From Granulicella arctica (GTDB lineage: Bacteria; Acidobacteriota; Terriglobia; Terriglobales; Acidobacteriaceae): DNA of 64,000 bases. Positions 1 through 9,719 of this stretch are shown piece by piece. Positions within the stretch are counted from its first letter, which is position 1, and every line of letters starts with the position of its first letter. The translations under genes were made by a program, and so were the position numbers. Under the pieces are notes generated by a model. That model was not told where the DNA came from. It did no database searches and was given only the letters and a program-made list of their open reading frames with translations. Where the stretch lies: the NCBI RefSeq assembly GCF_025685605.1, contig NZ_JAGTUT010000001.1, positions 3,162,001 to 3,226,000 on the forward strand, written 5' to 3'.

Positions 1-765
1 TCAGCATCGTTAGCCAATCATGTAATTGTCGCAAATGACATTTGGTGCCGACGGCTGGCACAGCGCTCTGCCAATAATGAGAAATGCAGTGTCGTCAGGA
101 ACAGGCCTGATATGAAGATCTTTGTAGCGCAGCGTTTGCGCCAGAGGTCTGTATCTGGAAAATTCACTATGATGTATCCGGGCTCCCTGAGTGATCATCA
201 AGGCCTTGATGTGGCTGTTAGAGCATTTGCAGAGATAGCGAAGGAATTAGCCGACTGTGAATTTCACATATACGGAGAGGGCTCTGCAAAGAAATCTCTA
301 ATAGAGCTGACAGCGTCTTTTGGTTTGTCGAATCAGATATTCTTCCACAATCCTTTGCCAAGCTGCGAGATTGCCAAGATCATGGCCTCATGTGATCTGG
401 CTATAGAGCCGAAGCGTACAACATCCGCTTTCGGAAACGAAGCCCTAAGCACAAAAATCATGGAGTTCATGGCACTCGGAGTTCCGGTGATCGCCTGCCG
501 AACAAAGATCCATACGCACTACTATGATGACTCTCTCATCGAGTACTACAGCAACGATGACCATGTAGAACTTGCCCAGTGCATGCTCCGGCTGAGACGA
601 GATGCTGAACGGCGAGCAGAGTTAGTCCAAAATGCTCTTCAATACGTTGAAGTGAATACCTGGGACGCCAAGAAATATCAATACCTTGATCTGGTAGACA
701 AGCTGTGTGGTTCGACTGAACTGGACTACAACGTGACGGTAGGTGACCAATGCCAAAATATGTAA
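1..765 (+). CDS. Glycosyltransferase family 4, C-terminal part (cut by window start)
   Basis: The reading frame is open from base 1, so the gene starts upstream of the window. The first 37 codons (SASLANHVIVAND, then VVRNRPD) look like the inter-domain part of a GT4 enzyme, and the first ATG, at 112, is therefore not the true start. Downstream come the GT-B nucleotide-sugar half with YPGSLSDHQGLDV, FHIYGEGSAK and the acceptor-end motif KIMEFMALGVPVIA. Retaining GT4 enzymes add a sugar from a nucleotide-sugar donor to a growing glycan in the cytoplasm. The end overlaps the next glycosyltransferase by 16 bases, so the two are probably in one operon. Donor and acceptor cannot be told from the sequence. 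Confidence 0.85.
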   Translation, partial: SASLANHVIVANDIWCRRLAQRSANNEKCSVVRNRPDMKIFVAQRLRQRSVSGKFTMMYPGSLSDHQGLDVAVRAFAEIAKELADCEFHIYGEGSAKKSLIELTASFGLSNQIFFHNPLPSCEIAKIMASCDLAIEPKRTTSAFGNEALSTKIMEFMALGVPVIACRTKIHTHYYDDSLIEYYSNDDHVELAQCMLRLRRDAERRAELVQNALQYVEVNTWDAKKYQYLDLVDKLCGSTELDYNVTVGDQCQNM

Positions 766-1613
766 TTATTACACCGGTTCGTGACGAAGAGGAATACATC
801 GAGCGGACGATTCTCTCCGTAATTCGGCAGACCATCCTTCCGATCGAATGGATTATCGTGAACGACGGGTCGGTTGATGGTACCGGTGCAGTGATCGATC
901 ACTACGGAGCCGATTTCCCATGGATCAAGGCAAGGCATCGTCCAAATCGTGGTTATCGTGAGGCGGGCGGAGGTGTCATCAACACGTTCTATGATGGGTA
1001 CGATCATCTGGAAAGTGAGAGTTGGGACTTTCTCGTGAAGCTTGATGGTGATTTAAGCTTTTCTGCAGATTATTTCGAACGCTGTTTTGATTGTTTTGAA
1101 TCAGACAAGCGTCTCGGCATAGGCGGCGGCGGGATATACCACGAGGTGGATGGGAAAGTGAAGTTGGAGTCACACCCGATGTTTCACGTGCGCGGAGCTA
1201 CCAAGATTTATAGACGTGAGTGTTGGAAGCAATTAGGAGGTCTTCTTCGGGCGCCGGGTTGGGACACGATCGACGAAGTCAAAGCAAATATGCTCGGCTG
1301 GAGAACGAGAACATTCGCCGAGCTCCGGGTGTCACATTACCGCTTTACTGGAGCTGCTGAAGGGGCTTGGAAGGATTCGGTGAAGAACGGTCGCGCTAAT
1401 TATGCCACGGGCTACCATCCCCTGTTCTTTCTGCTGAAGTGTGTTCGTCGAATCTACAAGAAGCCCTACCTGTCTGGCACCTTCGGACTTATGTGGGGTT
1501 TCCTGAGTGGTTACATTAAGAGCATTCCACGTGTGGAAGATGCAGAGCTCATCGCCTACACAAGAAAGCAACAATTGAGACGTCTCTGCCTGCTTGAAAG
1601 CATATGGAAGTGA
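750..1613 (+). CDS. Glycosyltransferase family 2
   Basis: A 287-residue GT-A enzyme. It opens with VIITPVRDEEEYIERTI, has the nucleotide-binding motif WIIVNDGSVDGT, and LVKLDGDLSF supplies the DxD-like metal site near residue 95. The C-terminal 80 residues are basic and carry no clear membrane segment, so it is probably cytosolic or peripheral. It starts at an ATG inside the end of the preceding GT4 gene, with GGTGA just upstream, which suggests translational coupling. The likely role is addition of one sugar during exopolysaccharide or O-antigen assembly; specificity is unknown. Confidence 0.85.
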   Translation: MPKYVIITPVRDEEEYIERTILSVIRQTILPIEWIIVNDGSVDGTGAVIDHYGADFPWIKARHRPNRGYREAGGGVINTFYDGYDHLESESWDFLVKLDGDLSFSADYFERCFDCFESDKRLGIGGGGIYHEVDGKVKLESHPMFHVRGATKIYRRECWKQLGGLLRAPGWDTIDEVKANMLGWRTRTFAELRVSHYRFTGAAEGAWKDSVKNGRANYATGYHPLFFLLKCVRRIYKKPYLSGTFGLMWGFLSGYIKSIPRVEDAELIAYTRKQQLRRLCLLESIWK

Positions 1614-1658
1614 TCTGCTCCATCTTTACATTCTCGAGTTGCACAAGGTCGGATTTAT

Positions 1659-2441
1659 ATGAGTAGTCCTGCAATGATTAATAAGAAGGTGGTCCTTTTT
1701 GGGCAGACCGATTCCCGTAGCGAAAAGGTCCGGAAAGTCTTTGAGAACACCCCAAAGTATCTAGATCAACGTGGTGTGGATGTGCGCTGCCGCATGCACG
1801 CAGTGAACAACTTCTCCCGGAGAGTTCCGTGGACGGATCTTCTGGATATCGGTTGCGGTGATGGTTCTATCTCCCTGCAACTGCAGAACGCGGGGAAGCG
1901 CCTTACGCTCATGGATCTTTCGAGCGGGATGGTTCAGGCCGCGCAAAGGCACGTGCTTCCAGAGTTTGCCGATAATGTAAAGATCTACAACAAAAACTTC
2001 CTACATGCTGATCTCGCCGTTCACTCGTTTGACTTGATTGTCACGGTTGGTGTTCTTGCTCATGTAGACTCACCCGAAGAATTCATGGCCAAAATTAAGA
2101 AAGTCATTCGGCCGGGTGGTCGCATCATTATGGAGTTCACAGATTCTCGTCATCCAGTCGGTTGGCTGGCAAGACTGTGGGGTCGTTGCCGAGAGGTGTT
2201 TGCGCCGGCCGTGTATGCAACTAATCTGTTCGAAGCTGCCGACGTCTTCTCCCTGTGGGCACAGCACGGCTTTGAAGTTGAGCAATTGTTTCGCTATGCA
2301 CGAATTCCACTTCCTGGCCTTCATCGACTACTTGGAAGTGCTCTCGAGTACAAGCTGGTACAGCTTGTTTTCGGCACGAGTTCTCAGAGCCGCTGCGGCT
2401 GGTTAGGCAATGAATATATTTGTTACTTGAAGGCAGAATGA
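1659..2441 (+). CDS. Class I SAM-dependent methyltransferase
   Basis: 260 residues with a Rossmann methyltransferase core. Motif I is LLDIGCGDGSIS near residue 63, the acidic ribose-binding position is in LTLMDLSSGM, and the post-motif FDLIVTVGVLAHVDSPEEF precedes RPGGRIIMEF. These are typical of UbiE/Coq5-like small-molecule methyltransferases. In this cluster the substrate is probably a sugar or lipid-linked glycan intermediate, which is inference. The stop codon overlaps the next start in an ATGA quartet, so the two are translated together. Confidence 0.85.
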   Translation: MSSPAMINKKVVLFGQTDSRSEKVRKVFENTPKYLDQRGVDVRCRMHAVNNFSRRVPWTDLLDIGCGDGSISLQLQNAGKRLTLMDLSSGMVQAAQRHVLPEFADNVKIYNKNFLHADLAVHSFDLIVTVGVLAHVDSPEEFMAKIKKVIRPGGRIIMEFTDSRHPVGWLARLWGRCREVFAPAVYATNLFEAADVFSLWAQHGFEVEQLFRYARIPLPGLHRLLGSALEYKLVQLVFGTSSQSRCGWLGNEYICYLKAE

Positions 2442-3535
2442 GCAATCCCACCTTAGAATGTTCCGATGTGGACACTGAGCTTTCCCCAGCTTTAACCGTG
2501 CAGGAATTCTCTCCTTTGAGCGATCCACGATGGCCCAAGTTCCTCGCTAGACATAACGAGGCTTCTGTTTTCCATACGCGAGAGTGGTTAGCCGCACTCA
2601 AACACAGCTATGATTACGAACCAGTAGGTTTCACAACCTCACATGGTCTCGAGCTGGAGAACGCCATTGTGTTTTGTAAAGTAAAGAGCTGGCTCACGGG
2701 CCACCGACTCGTGTCCCTTCCGTTCTCCGACCATTGTCAGCCACTTGCGGTGGGCCGTGATCTTCGGGAAATACTGAAGCATGTTTGTAACATTCGTTTG
2801 GCCACAAGGGGCAAATATTTGGAAATGCGGCCTCTATCTCGTGATGTTGAAGTCGAAACAGCGTCTCTATTACAGCCAAGCCAGGCATTCCTAATGCATC
2901 GGATTGACCTTCAACCTCCCCTTGAAGTGCTCTACAAAGGGCTGCACGATAGCTGTGTCCGCCGTAAGATAAAGCGAGCTGATCGTGAGGATTTAAGATA
3001 CGTGGCGGGCAGAAATAAAGAGATTCTCGCAAACTTTTATGACCTCTTTCTACGTACTCGTAGAAAACACAAGCTGCCGCCTCAACCACGGTCCTGGTTT
3101 GAAAATTTAATTGATCAGCTCGGGACAATGCTCACAATTCATGTTGTTTCAAAAGACGGAACTCCGATTGCGAGCATCCTTACTCTTGAATACAAAAGAG
3201 TCGTTATGTACAAGTATGGCTGCTCCGACGAGCGCTTTAGTGCTCTCGGCGGCACTCCGTTTCTGTTCTGGAAGGTCATCCAGCAAGCAAAAGGGTTGGG
3301 CGCGAACTGCCTTGAACTTGGCCGATCCGATACTCATGAGCCTGGTCTCAGTACTTTCAAGGAGAGACTCGGCGGGTTGCCCTCAGAGCTTTGCTATCTA
3401 CGCGATGTGTCTACACAGAGAAAGATGAAGCAGCCTCGGTCAAAGGCCCTCCTTTGCGCAAGGGAAGTACTTTGTCGTATGCCCGACCCAGTTTTGATTG
3501 GTGTCGGAAGAATGATGTACAGACATATGGGTTAG
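2438..3535 (+). CDS. FemAB/GNAT-like acyltransferase of the polysaccharide cluster
   Basis: About 365 residues resembling FemAB-like proteins linked to exosortase/EPS clusters. VFHTREWLAAL is the usual N-terminal motif, SLPFSDHCQPL the middle strand, and YKYGCSDERFSALGGTPFLFWKVI with LGRSDTHEPGLSTFKERLG the C-terminal GNAT-like core. The family transfers aminoacyl or acyl groups; the substrate here is unknown. I chose the ATG at 2438, preceded by GAAGG, rather than the TTG at 2420, because it gives the normal 4-base overlap with the methyltransferase. The neighbouring deacetylase-like gene begins 13 bases after the stop. Confidence 0.8.
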   Translation: MSNPTLECSDVDTELSPALTVQEFSPLSDPRWPKFLARHNEASVFHTREWLAALKHSYDYEPVGFTTSHGLELENAIVFCKVKSWLTGHRLVSLPFSDHCQPLAVGRDLREILKHVCNIRLATRGKYLEMRPLSRDVEVETASLLQPSQAFLMHRIDLQPPLEVLYKGLHDSCVRRKIKRADREDLRYVAGRNKEILANFYDLFLRTRRKHKLPPQPRSWFENLIDQLGTMLTIHVVSKDGTPIASILTLEYKRVVMYKYGCSDERFSALGGTPFLFWKVIQQAKGLGANCLELGRSDTHEPGLSTFKERLGGLPSELCYLRDVSTQRKMKQPRSKALLCAREVLCRMPDPVLIGVGRMMYRHMG

Positions 3536-3548
3536 CGGTCATCAGTCT

Positions 3549-4898
3549 ATGAAAAGTGCATTTGTTGATTATTATTGCTGCCCTGAAGAGCTCATTGATC
3601 TTCGACCATTGAACCCCGCAACCGCTGAAAAGCATGCAGGTTTCTTTCGTTTTGGCACGGGGCTAATCTGCTATGGGCGTGCAGGGGTGCCCGTCTGTGA
3701 GAAGGCATCTGACAACTTGTCTGACGCTCTACAAGGTATGCAATTTAAGGACGGACACTGTCTCTTGCCTTTCAATCCCAGCGAAGTAGCCGCAAATCAC
3801 CGGTACGAACGCTATGTAAGAGATGTAGATCAAAACAAACTTAAGTCCATCCTTCATTTCATGTACTACACCGTCCGACCGATGCTACCTGTAGCCGTGC
3901 GGCGACATCTACAAAAGCTATGGCTTGAGAGAAGACAAATTGAGGCTTTTCCCAGTTGGCCTGTAGACTGCACGGTGGATAAGATGTTTGCAACGATAAT
4001 GCACTCCCTCCTGATGGCTTCTCCGGAGAGGAAGATCCCATTTATCTGGTTCTGGCCTGAAGGCAAGTCAAGTTGCGCGATGATGACCCATGACGTCGAA
4101 ACATCCGTTGGTCTCGATTTCGTAGATGAGCTTATGAACATAGACGATTCATTTGGGATTAAGAGTTCGTTTCAACTTATCCCGGATGCACGATACTCAG
4201 TAACTCAAAAGCGGCTTGAGCAGATCAGGTCCCGTGGTTTCGAGGTGAACTGCCATGACTTGAAACATGACGGCCATCTTTTTGAAGATCATGCGCGGTT
4301 CCTGATTGCCGCCGAGGTGATCAATAGCTTCACCAGAGATTTTCAGACGCAAGGTTTCAGGTCGGGAGCTCTCTATCGCAAGCAGGAGTGGATGAGCGCC
4401 TTGGAGGTGTCGTACGACATGTCCGTCCCGAACGTCGCACGTTTTGATCCTCAGGCGGGAGGATGCTGCACTGTGATGCCCTATTTCGTGGACGACATAT
4501 TGGAATTGCCCGTTACCACGATCCAGGACTACACGCTGTTCCATGTGCTTGAGGATTACTCTATGAAAATATGGGATGAGCAAATCCAGTGCATCATGCA
4601 GCAGAATGGTCTCATCAGCTTTATTGTTCATCCAGATTATCTAAAATCAAGAGCAGCACGGGCGAGCTATGAGGCATTGCTGGCTCGCTTGGATGATCTA
4701 CGAGCCAAAGCTAATCTTTGGGTGGCGCTTCCGGGAGAAGTGAACAAGTGGTGGCGGGAACGAGCTGCAATGAAATTAGTGCGACGTGGCAACCATTGGG
4801 CGATTGAGGGACAAGGATCAGAGCATGCATGTATTGCTCACGCCGTTCTTAGCTCGAACAGGGTTTGCTACGAGTTCGAGAGTGCAGTGTGCAGTTGA
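3549..4898 (+). CDS. Polysaccharide-deacetylase-fold protein
   Basis: 449 residues. The N-terminal 150 residues are not recognised. The central part has the NodB-type metal triad: MMTHDVE places Asp182, and NCHDLKHDGH gives the H-x3-H pair at His236 and His240. FRSGALYR follows, like the substrate-loop arginine motif of carbohydrate esterase family 4, and LISFIVHPDYL matches the late histidine motif. No signal peptide is seen, so it probably acts in the cytoplasm or on a lipid-linked precursor. Similar deacetylases occur in exosortase-linked EPS clusters, but this one is longer. De-N-acetylase activity is inferred from the motifs. Confidence 0.75.
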   Translation: MKSAFVDYYCCPEELIDLRPLNPATAEKHAGFFRFGTGLICYGRAGVPVCEKASDNLSDALQGMQFKDGHCLLPFNPSEVAANHRYERYVRDVDQNKLKSILHFMYYTVRPMLPVAVRRHLQKLWLERRQIEAFPSWPVDCTVDKMFATIMHSLLMASPERKIPFIWFWPEGKSSCAMMTHDVETSVGLDFVDELMNIDDSFGIKSSFQLIPDARYSVTQKRLEQIRSRGFEVNCHDLKHDGHLFEDHARFLIAAEVINSFTRDFQTQGFRSGALYRKQEWMSALEVSYDMSVPNVARFDPQAGGCCTVMPYFVDDILELPVTTIQDYTLFHVLEDYSMKIWDEQIQCIMQQNGLISFIVHPDYLKSRAARASYEALLARLDDLRAKANLWVALPGEVNKWWRERAAMKLVRRGNHWAIEGQGSEHACIAHAVLSSNRVCYEFESAVCS

Positions 4899-6868
4899 GC
4901 ATATATCCAACCTGTTTCTGGCGATGGCTGGCCAGCGTTTCTCTCTTTTTAGGACATGCGTCCGCCTTTGGAGCCAGCATTGTGCTTATCGAGAGTTCAG
5001 GCGCACGGTCGACATCTCATCAGAAGTTAGCCTCAGTTTCTTCATTTTACGGACTTGACCTCAACGTCGTCTCAGTCAAGCAGCATCCCGATAATGCAGA
5101 ACTTCTTCGGGCAATTCGCTCTCCTGAGACCGTGGCGGTGGTTACAACTGCGGAAGCACTTTCCAAGCTCGATCCTCGAGTGGTCTCCCTTGCACTGCAT
5201 GGCCGGGATAAGGCCGTACCATGGCTGATTGACTCTATTGATGAGACAACAAAAAACGAAAAGCTGGAGCGTTGGTCCGGTGGGTCCATCCAGAGTTCGG
5301 GAAGCATTCATGATGGTCATACCGCTTCTTATGCAGTGTTGCATTCAGCCACTGTCACCGGTCCACTTGGTGGTACTACTTTCCCGCTGAATACCGATGG
5401 AGCCTCTTATCTTGTTATCCGCGAGAAAGGGAGTGCAGAACAACTTTTGACCGTACATGAAGGAGATCAAGCATATCCCGTGCTGGCACGAGTGTTGGTT
5501 GATGGTCAGGAAGTATTTTTTGCTACGAATGTTCCGACCGATTCACCGTCGCTCACCGCAGATCCCTACCGCCAAATACAAGTATTTGCGGATTTGATTG
5601 TTCCAATGGTTTTTCTTCATTACGCAGCAGGTGAGCGCGCTTGGCATGCTCCTGCGGCATTTGCCAATCTCACAATCGATGATGTTTGGCTGCGACAACC
5701 ATATGGGCACGTGGACTACGAAGGTTTACTCAAAGAGGCTATCCGCAAAAACTTTCACGTCACCATGGCGTTCATCCCGTGGAATTTTGACCGCAGCCAG
5801 TCTAGAGTAGTCTCTCTTTTTCGAGATTACCCCAATAGATTATCCATCGCCATCCACGGCAACAATCATGTGCATCAGGAGTTCGGTCCGCTTGCTGATC
5901 ACCCGCTTGTTGAACAATCCTCGAACATCCGGCAAGCGCTCGGACGCATGGAGAGATTCCACCAACTCACCAGTATTCCTTATGACAGAGTTATGGTGTT
6001 TCCTCATTCGATATCGCCAACCGCAACACTTGGTGTACTGAGACGTTATAACTATTTGGCTACAGCAAATTCATTGAGTGTTCCCTCTGATGCCGCAGCA
6101 CCGGCTGGGCTCTCCTTTGCTCTCAGAAGTGGCAGCCTGGATTTTGAAAATTTTCCTAGTCTTCGGCGGTATTCCGCGGAGACATCTATCCCCCGTACCC
6201 AACTCGCCATTGATGATTACCTCGGTAATCCAATGCTTTTCTATGTTCATCAAAACTTCTTTTCGGCGGAAATCGCTGCGTTCAACGAGACGGCAGATTG
6301 GGTAAACAGAGTAGATCCGAGTACGCAGTGGGTCAGCCTGGGAATGATCGCGAAGCACCTTTATCTTGAGAAACTCCGGGACGATGGTGGCGTAGACGTT
6401 GAAGCAGTCTCACCTGTAATACAGCTGGAGAATCATCGCGAGTACCCAGTCACTTACCATATGAATCGTCGTGAGGACTTTACATACCCGATCACGGTTT
6501 TCGTAGGAACTGCGAGCGTGCCATTCAACCGGACCAGTAGGAATCTCTCACTCGATGTCATAGTGCCGGCAAAGAGTCAACGTACAATTGCAGTCATCTA
6601 TGGCAATGAATTGGCGCTCTCGCAAGTAAAGATTGCGAAAGATTCTACATATGTCTACGTCATTCGCATGCTGTCCGACTTTCGAGACGAAGTGGTTTCC
6701 CGTTCTAATCTAGGACGAGCGCTCTCCGCCTCGTATGTTACTCATAGCAAAATGTGGGCTGACGGAATCTTGGCATTGGGTTGTTTAGTGATCCTCACAT
6801 TCGGTTATTTATGGTGGCGTAAAAAACGAGTGTGCAGAGAGGTTCATATAGACAGGGTAAGTGCTTGA
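4889..6868 (+). CDS. Membrane-anchored deacetylase-fold protein
   Basis: About 659 residues. A hydrophobic N-terminal segment (WLASVSLFLGHASAFGA) looks like a signal peptide, and a C-terminal membrane helix (ILALGCLVILTFGYLWW) is followed by a basic tail, so the body should face the periplasm. The middle has ANLTIDDVWLR (Asp264-Asp265) and IHGNNHVH (His323, His327), the same D plus H-x3-H arrangement as polysaccharide deacetylases. The first 200 and last 150 residues are beta-rich and unrecognised. The start is uncertain: GTG at 4889, TTG at 4895 (overlapping the previous stop as TTGA) and TTG at 4865 are in frame. It may trim the exported glycan; that is inference. Confidence 0.7.
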   Translation: MQLSIYPTCFWRWLASVSLFLGHASAFGASIVLIESSGARSTSHQKLASVSSFYGLDLNVVSVKQHPDNAELLRAIRSPETVAVVTTAEALSKLDPRVVSLALHGRDKAVPWLIDSIDETTKNEKLERWSGGSIQSSGSIHDGHTASYAVLHSATVTGPLGGTTFPLNTDGASYLVIREKGSAEQLLTVHEGDQAYPVLARVLVDGQEVFFATNVPTDSPSLTADPYRQIQVFADLIVPMVFLHYAAGERAWHAPAAFANLTIDDVWLRQPYGHVDYEGLLKEAIRKNFHVTMAFIPWNFDRSQSRVVSLFRDYPNRLSIAIHGNNHVHQEFGPLADHPLVEQSSNIRQALGRMERFHQLTSIPYDRVMVFPHSISPTATLGVLRRYNYLATANSLSVPSDAAAPAGLSFALRSGSLDFENFPSLRRYSAETSIPRTQLAIDDYLGNPMLFYVHQNFFSAEIAAFNETADWVNRVDPSTQWVSLGMIAKHLYLEKLRDDGGVDVEAVSPVIQLENHREYPVTYHMNRREDFTYPITVFVGTASVPFNRTSRNLSLDVIVPAKSQRTIAVIYGNELALSQVKIAKDSTYVYVIRMLSDFRDEVVSRSNLGRALSASYVTHSKMWADGILALGCLVILTFGYLWWRKKRVCREVHIDRVSA

Positions 6869-6978
6869 TGTTGAGAATCCTAGAGACAGAACGCGGAACA
6901 TGCTCACGATAAAGAGTATGCGCAAAGAACATGTCTATCATAGTTGCTCAGAACTATGCATTTCTTTTTAATAACGTT

Positions 6979-6992
6979 AATGTTAGAACATT
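6979..6992. promoter_or_regulatory. Small dyad in the 190-base gap before the beta-helix gene
   Basis: AATGTT-AG-AACATT is a perfect 14-base dyad in an AT-rich gap between two cluster genes. It could be an operator or part of a promoter region for the gene at 7058. A second small inverted repeat (CACGA/TCGTG) lies near 7017-7031. No -10/-35 pair is convincing. Confidence 0.25.
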
Positions 6993-7057
6993 GAGTAAAT
7001 AACACGGAGAGAGTGCCACGACTGTCTCGTGTCTCTCTTCGATTGTTCTAGAAATGT

Positions 7058-8428
7058 TTGTTCAAGAGGCTACTCAACGTGAAGCAATCCTTGAAGTGCT
7101 GTTTCGTGATTATTGCTCTGAGTTCACTGAGAGCTTATGGTTCTAACTTTTATGTTCGTCAAGCAGCGGTTGGTAATGGAACAGGCACAGACTGGAACAA
7201 TGCATGGACTGATCTAGGAAGTATCTCGGCAACTAGCGTTGCATGCGGAGACACAGTCTGGATCGCAAGTGGAACTTATAAGAGTACGATGACACTCAGT
7301 AAGACATGTAGTGCAGGTCAGCCAATCACTATTAACAAAGTTCTAGCATCAGACGTGTCTCCTACTGCTGCGGCAGGCTGGAACGCAGCATTCGATGGCC
7401 TGGTAAGCCTGACAGCCAATCCGGCGATCAACATAGCAAGCGGAAGCAATGTCACCGTCGATGGTCGGTCTCGTTATCCCGCATCGACCTATGGCATGCA
7501 AATCACTATCCCACCCGGAGGAGGAAACGGAATCGTTGGAGCCCAGTCTGGATCAATCGATAGCGTCAAGTTGTACAACATCGAAGTAGTGGGACCTTAC
7601 TGTACTTCTACAAAACCCTGCAGTACTGCCGCGTATGGAATAAATATCGCTCCATCCACAAACCAAGTCACTAATCTTCTTATAAGCAATTGTTCAATTC
7701 ACGGCATCAGTGAAGCCCTGAGATCGTCAAACTGGAACGGTGTTACCGTTGAATACAATCACATTGCAGATACCATTGGTGACGGCGTCGATCATGAAGA
7801 TGTGATGTATTCCTATCCATCGAGTAATGTTACCTGGCGATACAACATCATTAAGAACTCGCCAAACGACGGAATCTTCTTTGAATTCGGTGGAGCTACA
7901 AACTTCAGTTTTTATGGAAATGTATTCTACGCAAGCTCTTTATCGTTCATAACAACGAAGGCGCCGGGCAACTACGGCCCGATTTACATCTACAACAATG
8001 TCTTTCATGCTCCATCTGCGGCAGCGTATGGGTTCATCTCTTCTAATGGGAGCACGATGAATGCTGCGGATCAGGTATATAACAATGTGTTCTACAATGT
8101 CTCAAATAGCCTAGGTGCTGCAAACAGCGGTTATAACGCATATAGCTATACGTCATTGACAGGTTACACGTGGCCCTCAGGCGAGGTGGGATCGTTCACA
8201 TTTATTGACACCGGCAACACGTTCCAGAATGTGGGGGGAGGCCTATTTCAGCCTGTAGCTAACTCACCTCTCATAGGCAAGGGCAAGGCGCTTACCGCCG
8301 ATGGCTACATCAACAAAGACATGGATGGCAGGACTCGCGGCGCTAAGGGAGGATGGGATATTGGCGCTTATGAATACCCGGGAACTGCTCCGGCCCCCCC
8401 AACAAACCTGAATGTCATTGTTCACTAA
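7058..8428 (+). CDS. Secreted right-handed beta-helix protein with choice-of-anchor Q C-terminus
   Basis: 456 residues. The N-terminus (SLKCCFVIIALSSLRAYG) is a signal peptide. NFYVRQAAVGNGTGTDWNNAW and CGDTVWIASGTYK are typical of the first turns of pectate-lyase-like parallel beta-helix proteins, and strings such as NNVFHA, NNVFYNVS and YNIIKNSPNDGIFFE are the helix turns. The C-terminus, with DMDGRTRG and WDIGAYEYPG, matches the choice-of-anchor Q motif. An in-frame TAG at 7049 leaves the TTG at 7058 as the most upstream start. Such proteins bind or cleave polysaccharides outside the cell; I see no catalytic residues that prove lyase activity. It may act on the polymer made by this cluster. 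Confidence 0.8.
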   Translation: MFKRLLNVKQSLKCCFVIIALSSLRAYGSNFYVRQAAVGNGTGTDWNNAWTDLGSISATSVACGDTVWIASGTYKSTMTLSKTCSAGQPITINKVLASDVSPTAAAGWNAAFDGLVSLTANPAINIASGSNVTVDGRSRYPASTYGMQITIPPGGGNGIVGAQSGSIDSVKLYNIEVVGPYCTSTKPCSTAAYGINIAPSTNQVTNLLISNCSIHGISEALRSSNWNGVTVEYNHIADTIGDGVDHEDVMYSYPSSNVTWRYNIIKNSPNDGIFFEFGGATNFSFYGNVFYASSLSFITTKAPGNYGPIYIYNNVFHAPSAAAYGFISSNGSTMNAADQVYNNVFYNVSNSLGAANSGYNAYSYTSLTGYTWPSGEVGSFTFIDTGNTFQNVGGGLFQPVANSPLIGKGKALTADGYINKDMDGRTRGAKGGWDIGAYEYPGTAPAPPTNLNVIVH

Positions 8429-8479
8429 TTCCCCTTAGAGGTTCGATGATGACGTCCACACCTGAAGTTTCTCCGAGAT

Positions 8480-9604
8480 ATGTATATGAGCAATCCAACT
8501 GTCAGCTTTGTTGTGCCTTGTTATCGATTGGCACACTTACTTAAAGAGTGTGTGGATTCTATTCTGCTTCAGACATACAGCAATCTGGAAGTGTTGATCA
8601 TGGATGATGTCTCTCCAGATCACACAGCCGAGGTTGCTTTGTCGTTCCGGGATGACCGGGTCAGGTATATTCGCAATCCACAAAATCTGGGACATCTCAA
8701 AAATTACAATGCCGGAATTTCTCTATCCAAGGGTGATTATATCTGGCTTATTTCAGCCGATGACTATCTCAAGTCGCCACAAGTGTTGGAGCGTTATGTC
8801 ACTTTGCTGGAGAAGTTCAAGAATGTGGGCTACGCGTTCTGTCCGGGCACAGAGGTTCGCTCCGGGGCTGAACTAGAGGTTTTGAAATACTCAATCTTTG
8901 CCAAAAACGATTGTGTCGTTAGCGGTCGAAGGTTTGTAAAGAGTTTGTTGGAGCATAACTTTGTTGTTGCGGCGTCCGTTCTTGTGCGGCGATCCTGCTA
9001 TGAAGACATCAGCATGTTCCCGATCTCCGGCGCTATGGAGTGGAGTGGTGACTGGTATCTCTGGTGTCGTTTCGCACTTGAATACGACGTGGCTTATTTC
9101 GCAGAGAGCATGGTGTGCTATCGGGCTCATGAAGGGAGCATGACGCAGGAGCTGGCGAAGGTTGAAAACCTGCACAAGTGTTCAGAAGGGGATCTAGCAA
9201 TACCATTAATGATGAGGCTTGAAGCACAGGAAAGACATCTTGAAAGCCTCGAGAGAGACTGTCTTAGGGCGGTCGCTAAGGAACTTGTTCGACAATGCCT
9301 TAGTAAGAAATATCAGGGTAGTCAGTGGTCGCTCACCTCTTCTGAGATTGAGGCAATCATTTGTGATCAAATTCCCGGCATCGACTCTCAGCGTTATGTA
9401 CGTGCAAAAGTGTTCGAAGGGTTTGGAGATCGCTTGTGGAAAGAGGGCCAACGTACGTCTGCTGCTCAGTTCTATCGAAGAAGCATCCTTCAAAACCCAG
9501 TACAGTTGCTTCTGCCCCTCAAGATGCTTCTTCTTGGTTTCGGCGTCCCAAGGAGCCTATTGGCTCATGTGAGGATGCTCGTCGCCGGTCTTCGTGCCGC
9601 CTGA
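8480..9604 (+). CDS. Glycosyltransferase family 2
   Basis: 374 residues. GT-A motifs are VSFVVPCYRLAHLLKECVDSI, LEVLIMDDVSPD and YIWLISADDYL, the last holding the metal-binding acidic pair near residue 96. The segment WSGDWYLWCRFAL matches the acceptor-side ED-like motif of GT2 enzymes. The C-terminal 120 residues are helical, with a TPR-like tail (RTSAAQFYRRSILQNPVQLL). Starts at 8480 and 8486 are both possible. It probably adds one sugar in EPS assembly. The tail resembles that of the next GT2 gene, suggesting related subfamilies. Confidence 0.85.
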   Translation: MYMSNPTVSFVVPCYRLAHLLKECVDSILLQTYSNLEVLIMDDVSPDHTAEVALSFRDDRVRYIRNPQNLGHLKNYNAGISLSKGDYIWLISADDYLKSPQVLERYVTLLEKFKNVGYAFCPGTEVRSGAELEVLKYSIFAKNDCVVSGRRFVKSLLEHNFVVAASVLVRRSCYEDISMFPISGAMEWSGDWYLWCRFALEYDVAYFAESMVCYRAHEGSMTQELAKVENLHKCSEGDLAIPLMMRLEAQERHLESLERDCLRAVAKELVRQCLSKKYQGSQWSLTSSEIEAIICDQIPGIDSQRYVRAKVFEGFGDRLWKEGQRTSAAQFYRRSILQNPVQLLLPLKMLLLGFGVPRSLLAHVRMLVAGLRAA

Positions 9605-9719
9605 TATGGATCATCTGGATAGCCTGTACTGGGCCGCTGCCTGAGTGCTTCGGTTCTTTTGAAAAAGGTAACCCTCCTCTTACCATCCCTACTGAAGTTT
9701 TCTGAAATTGAGAATTGCC

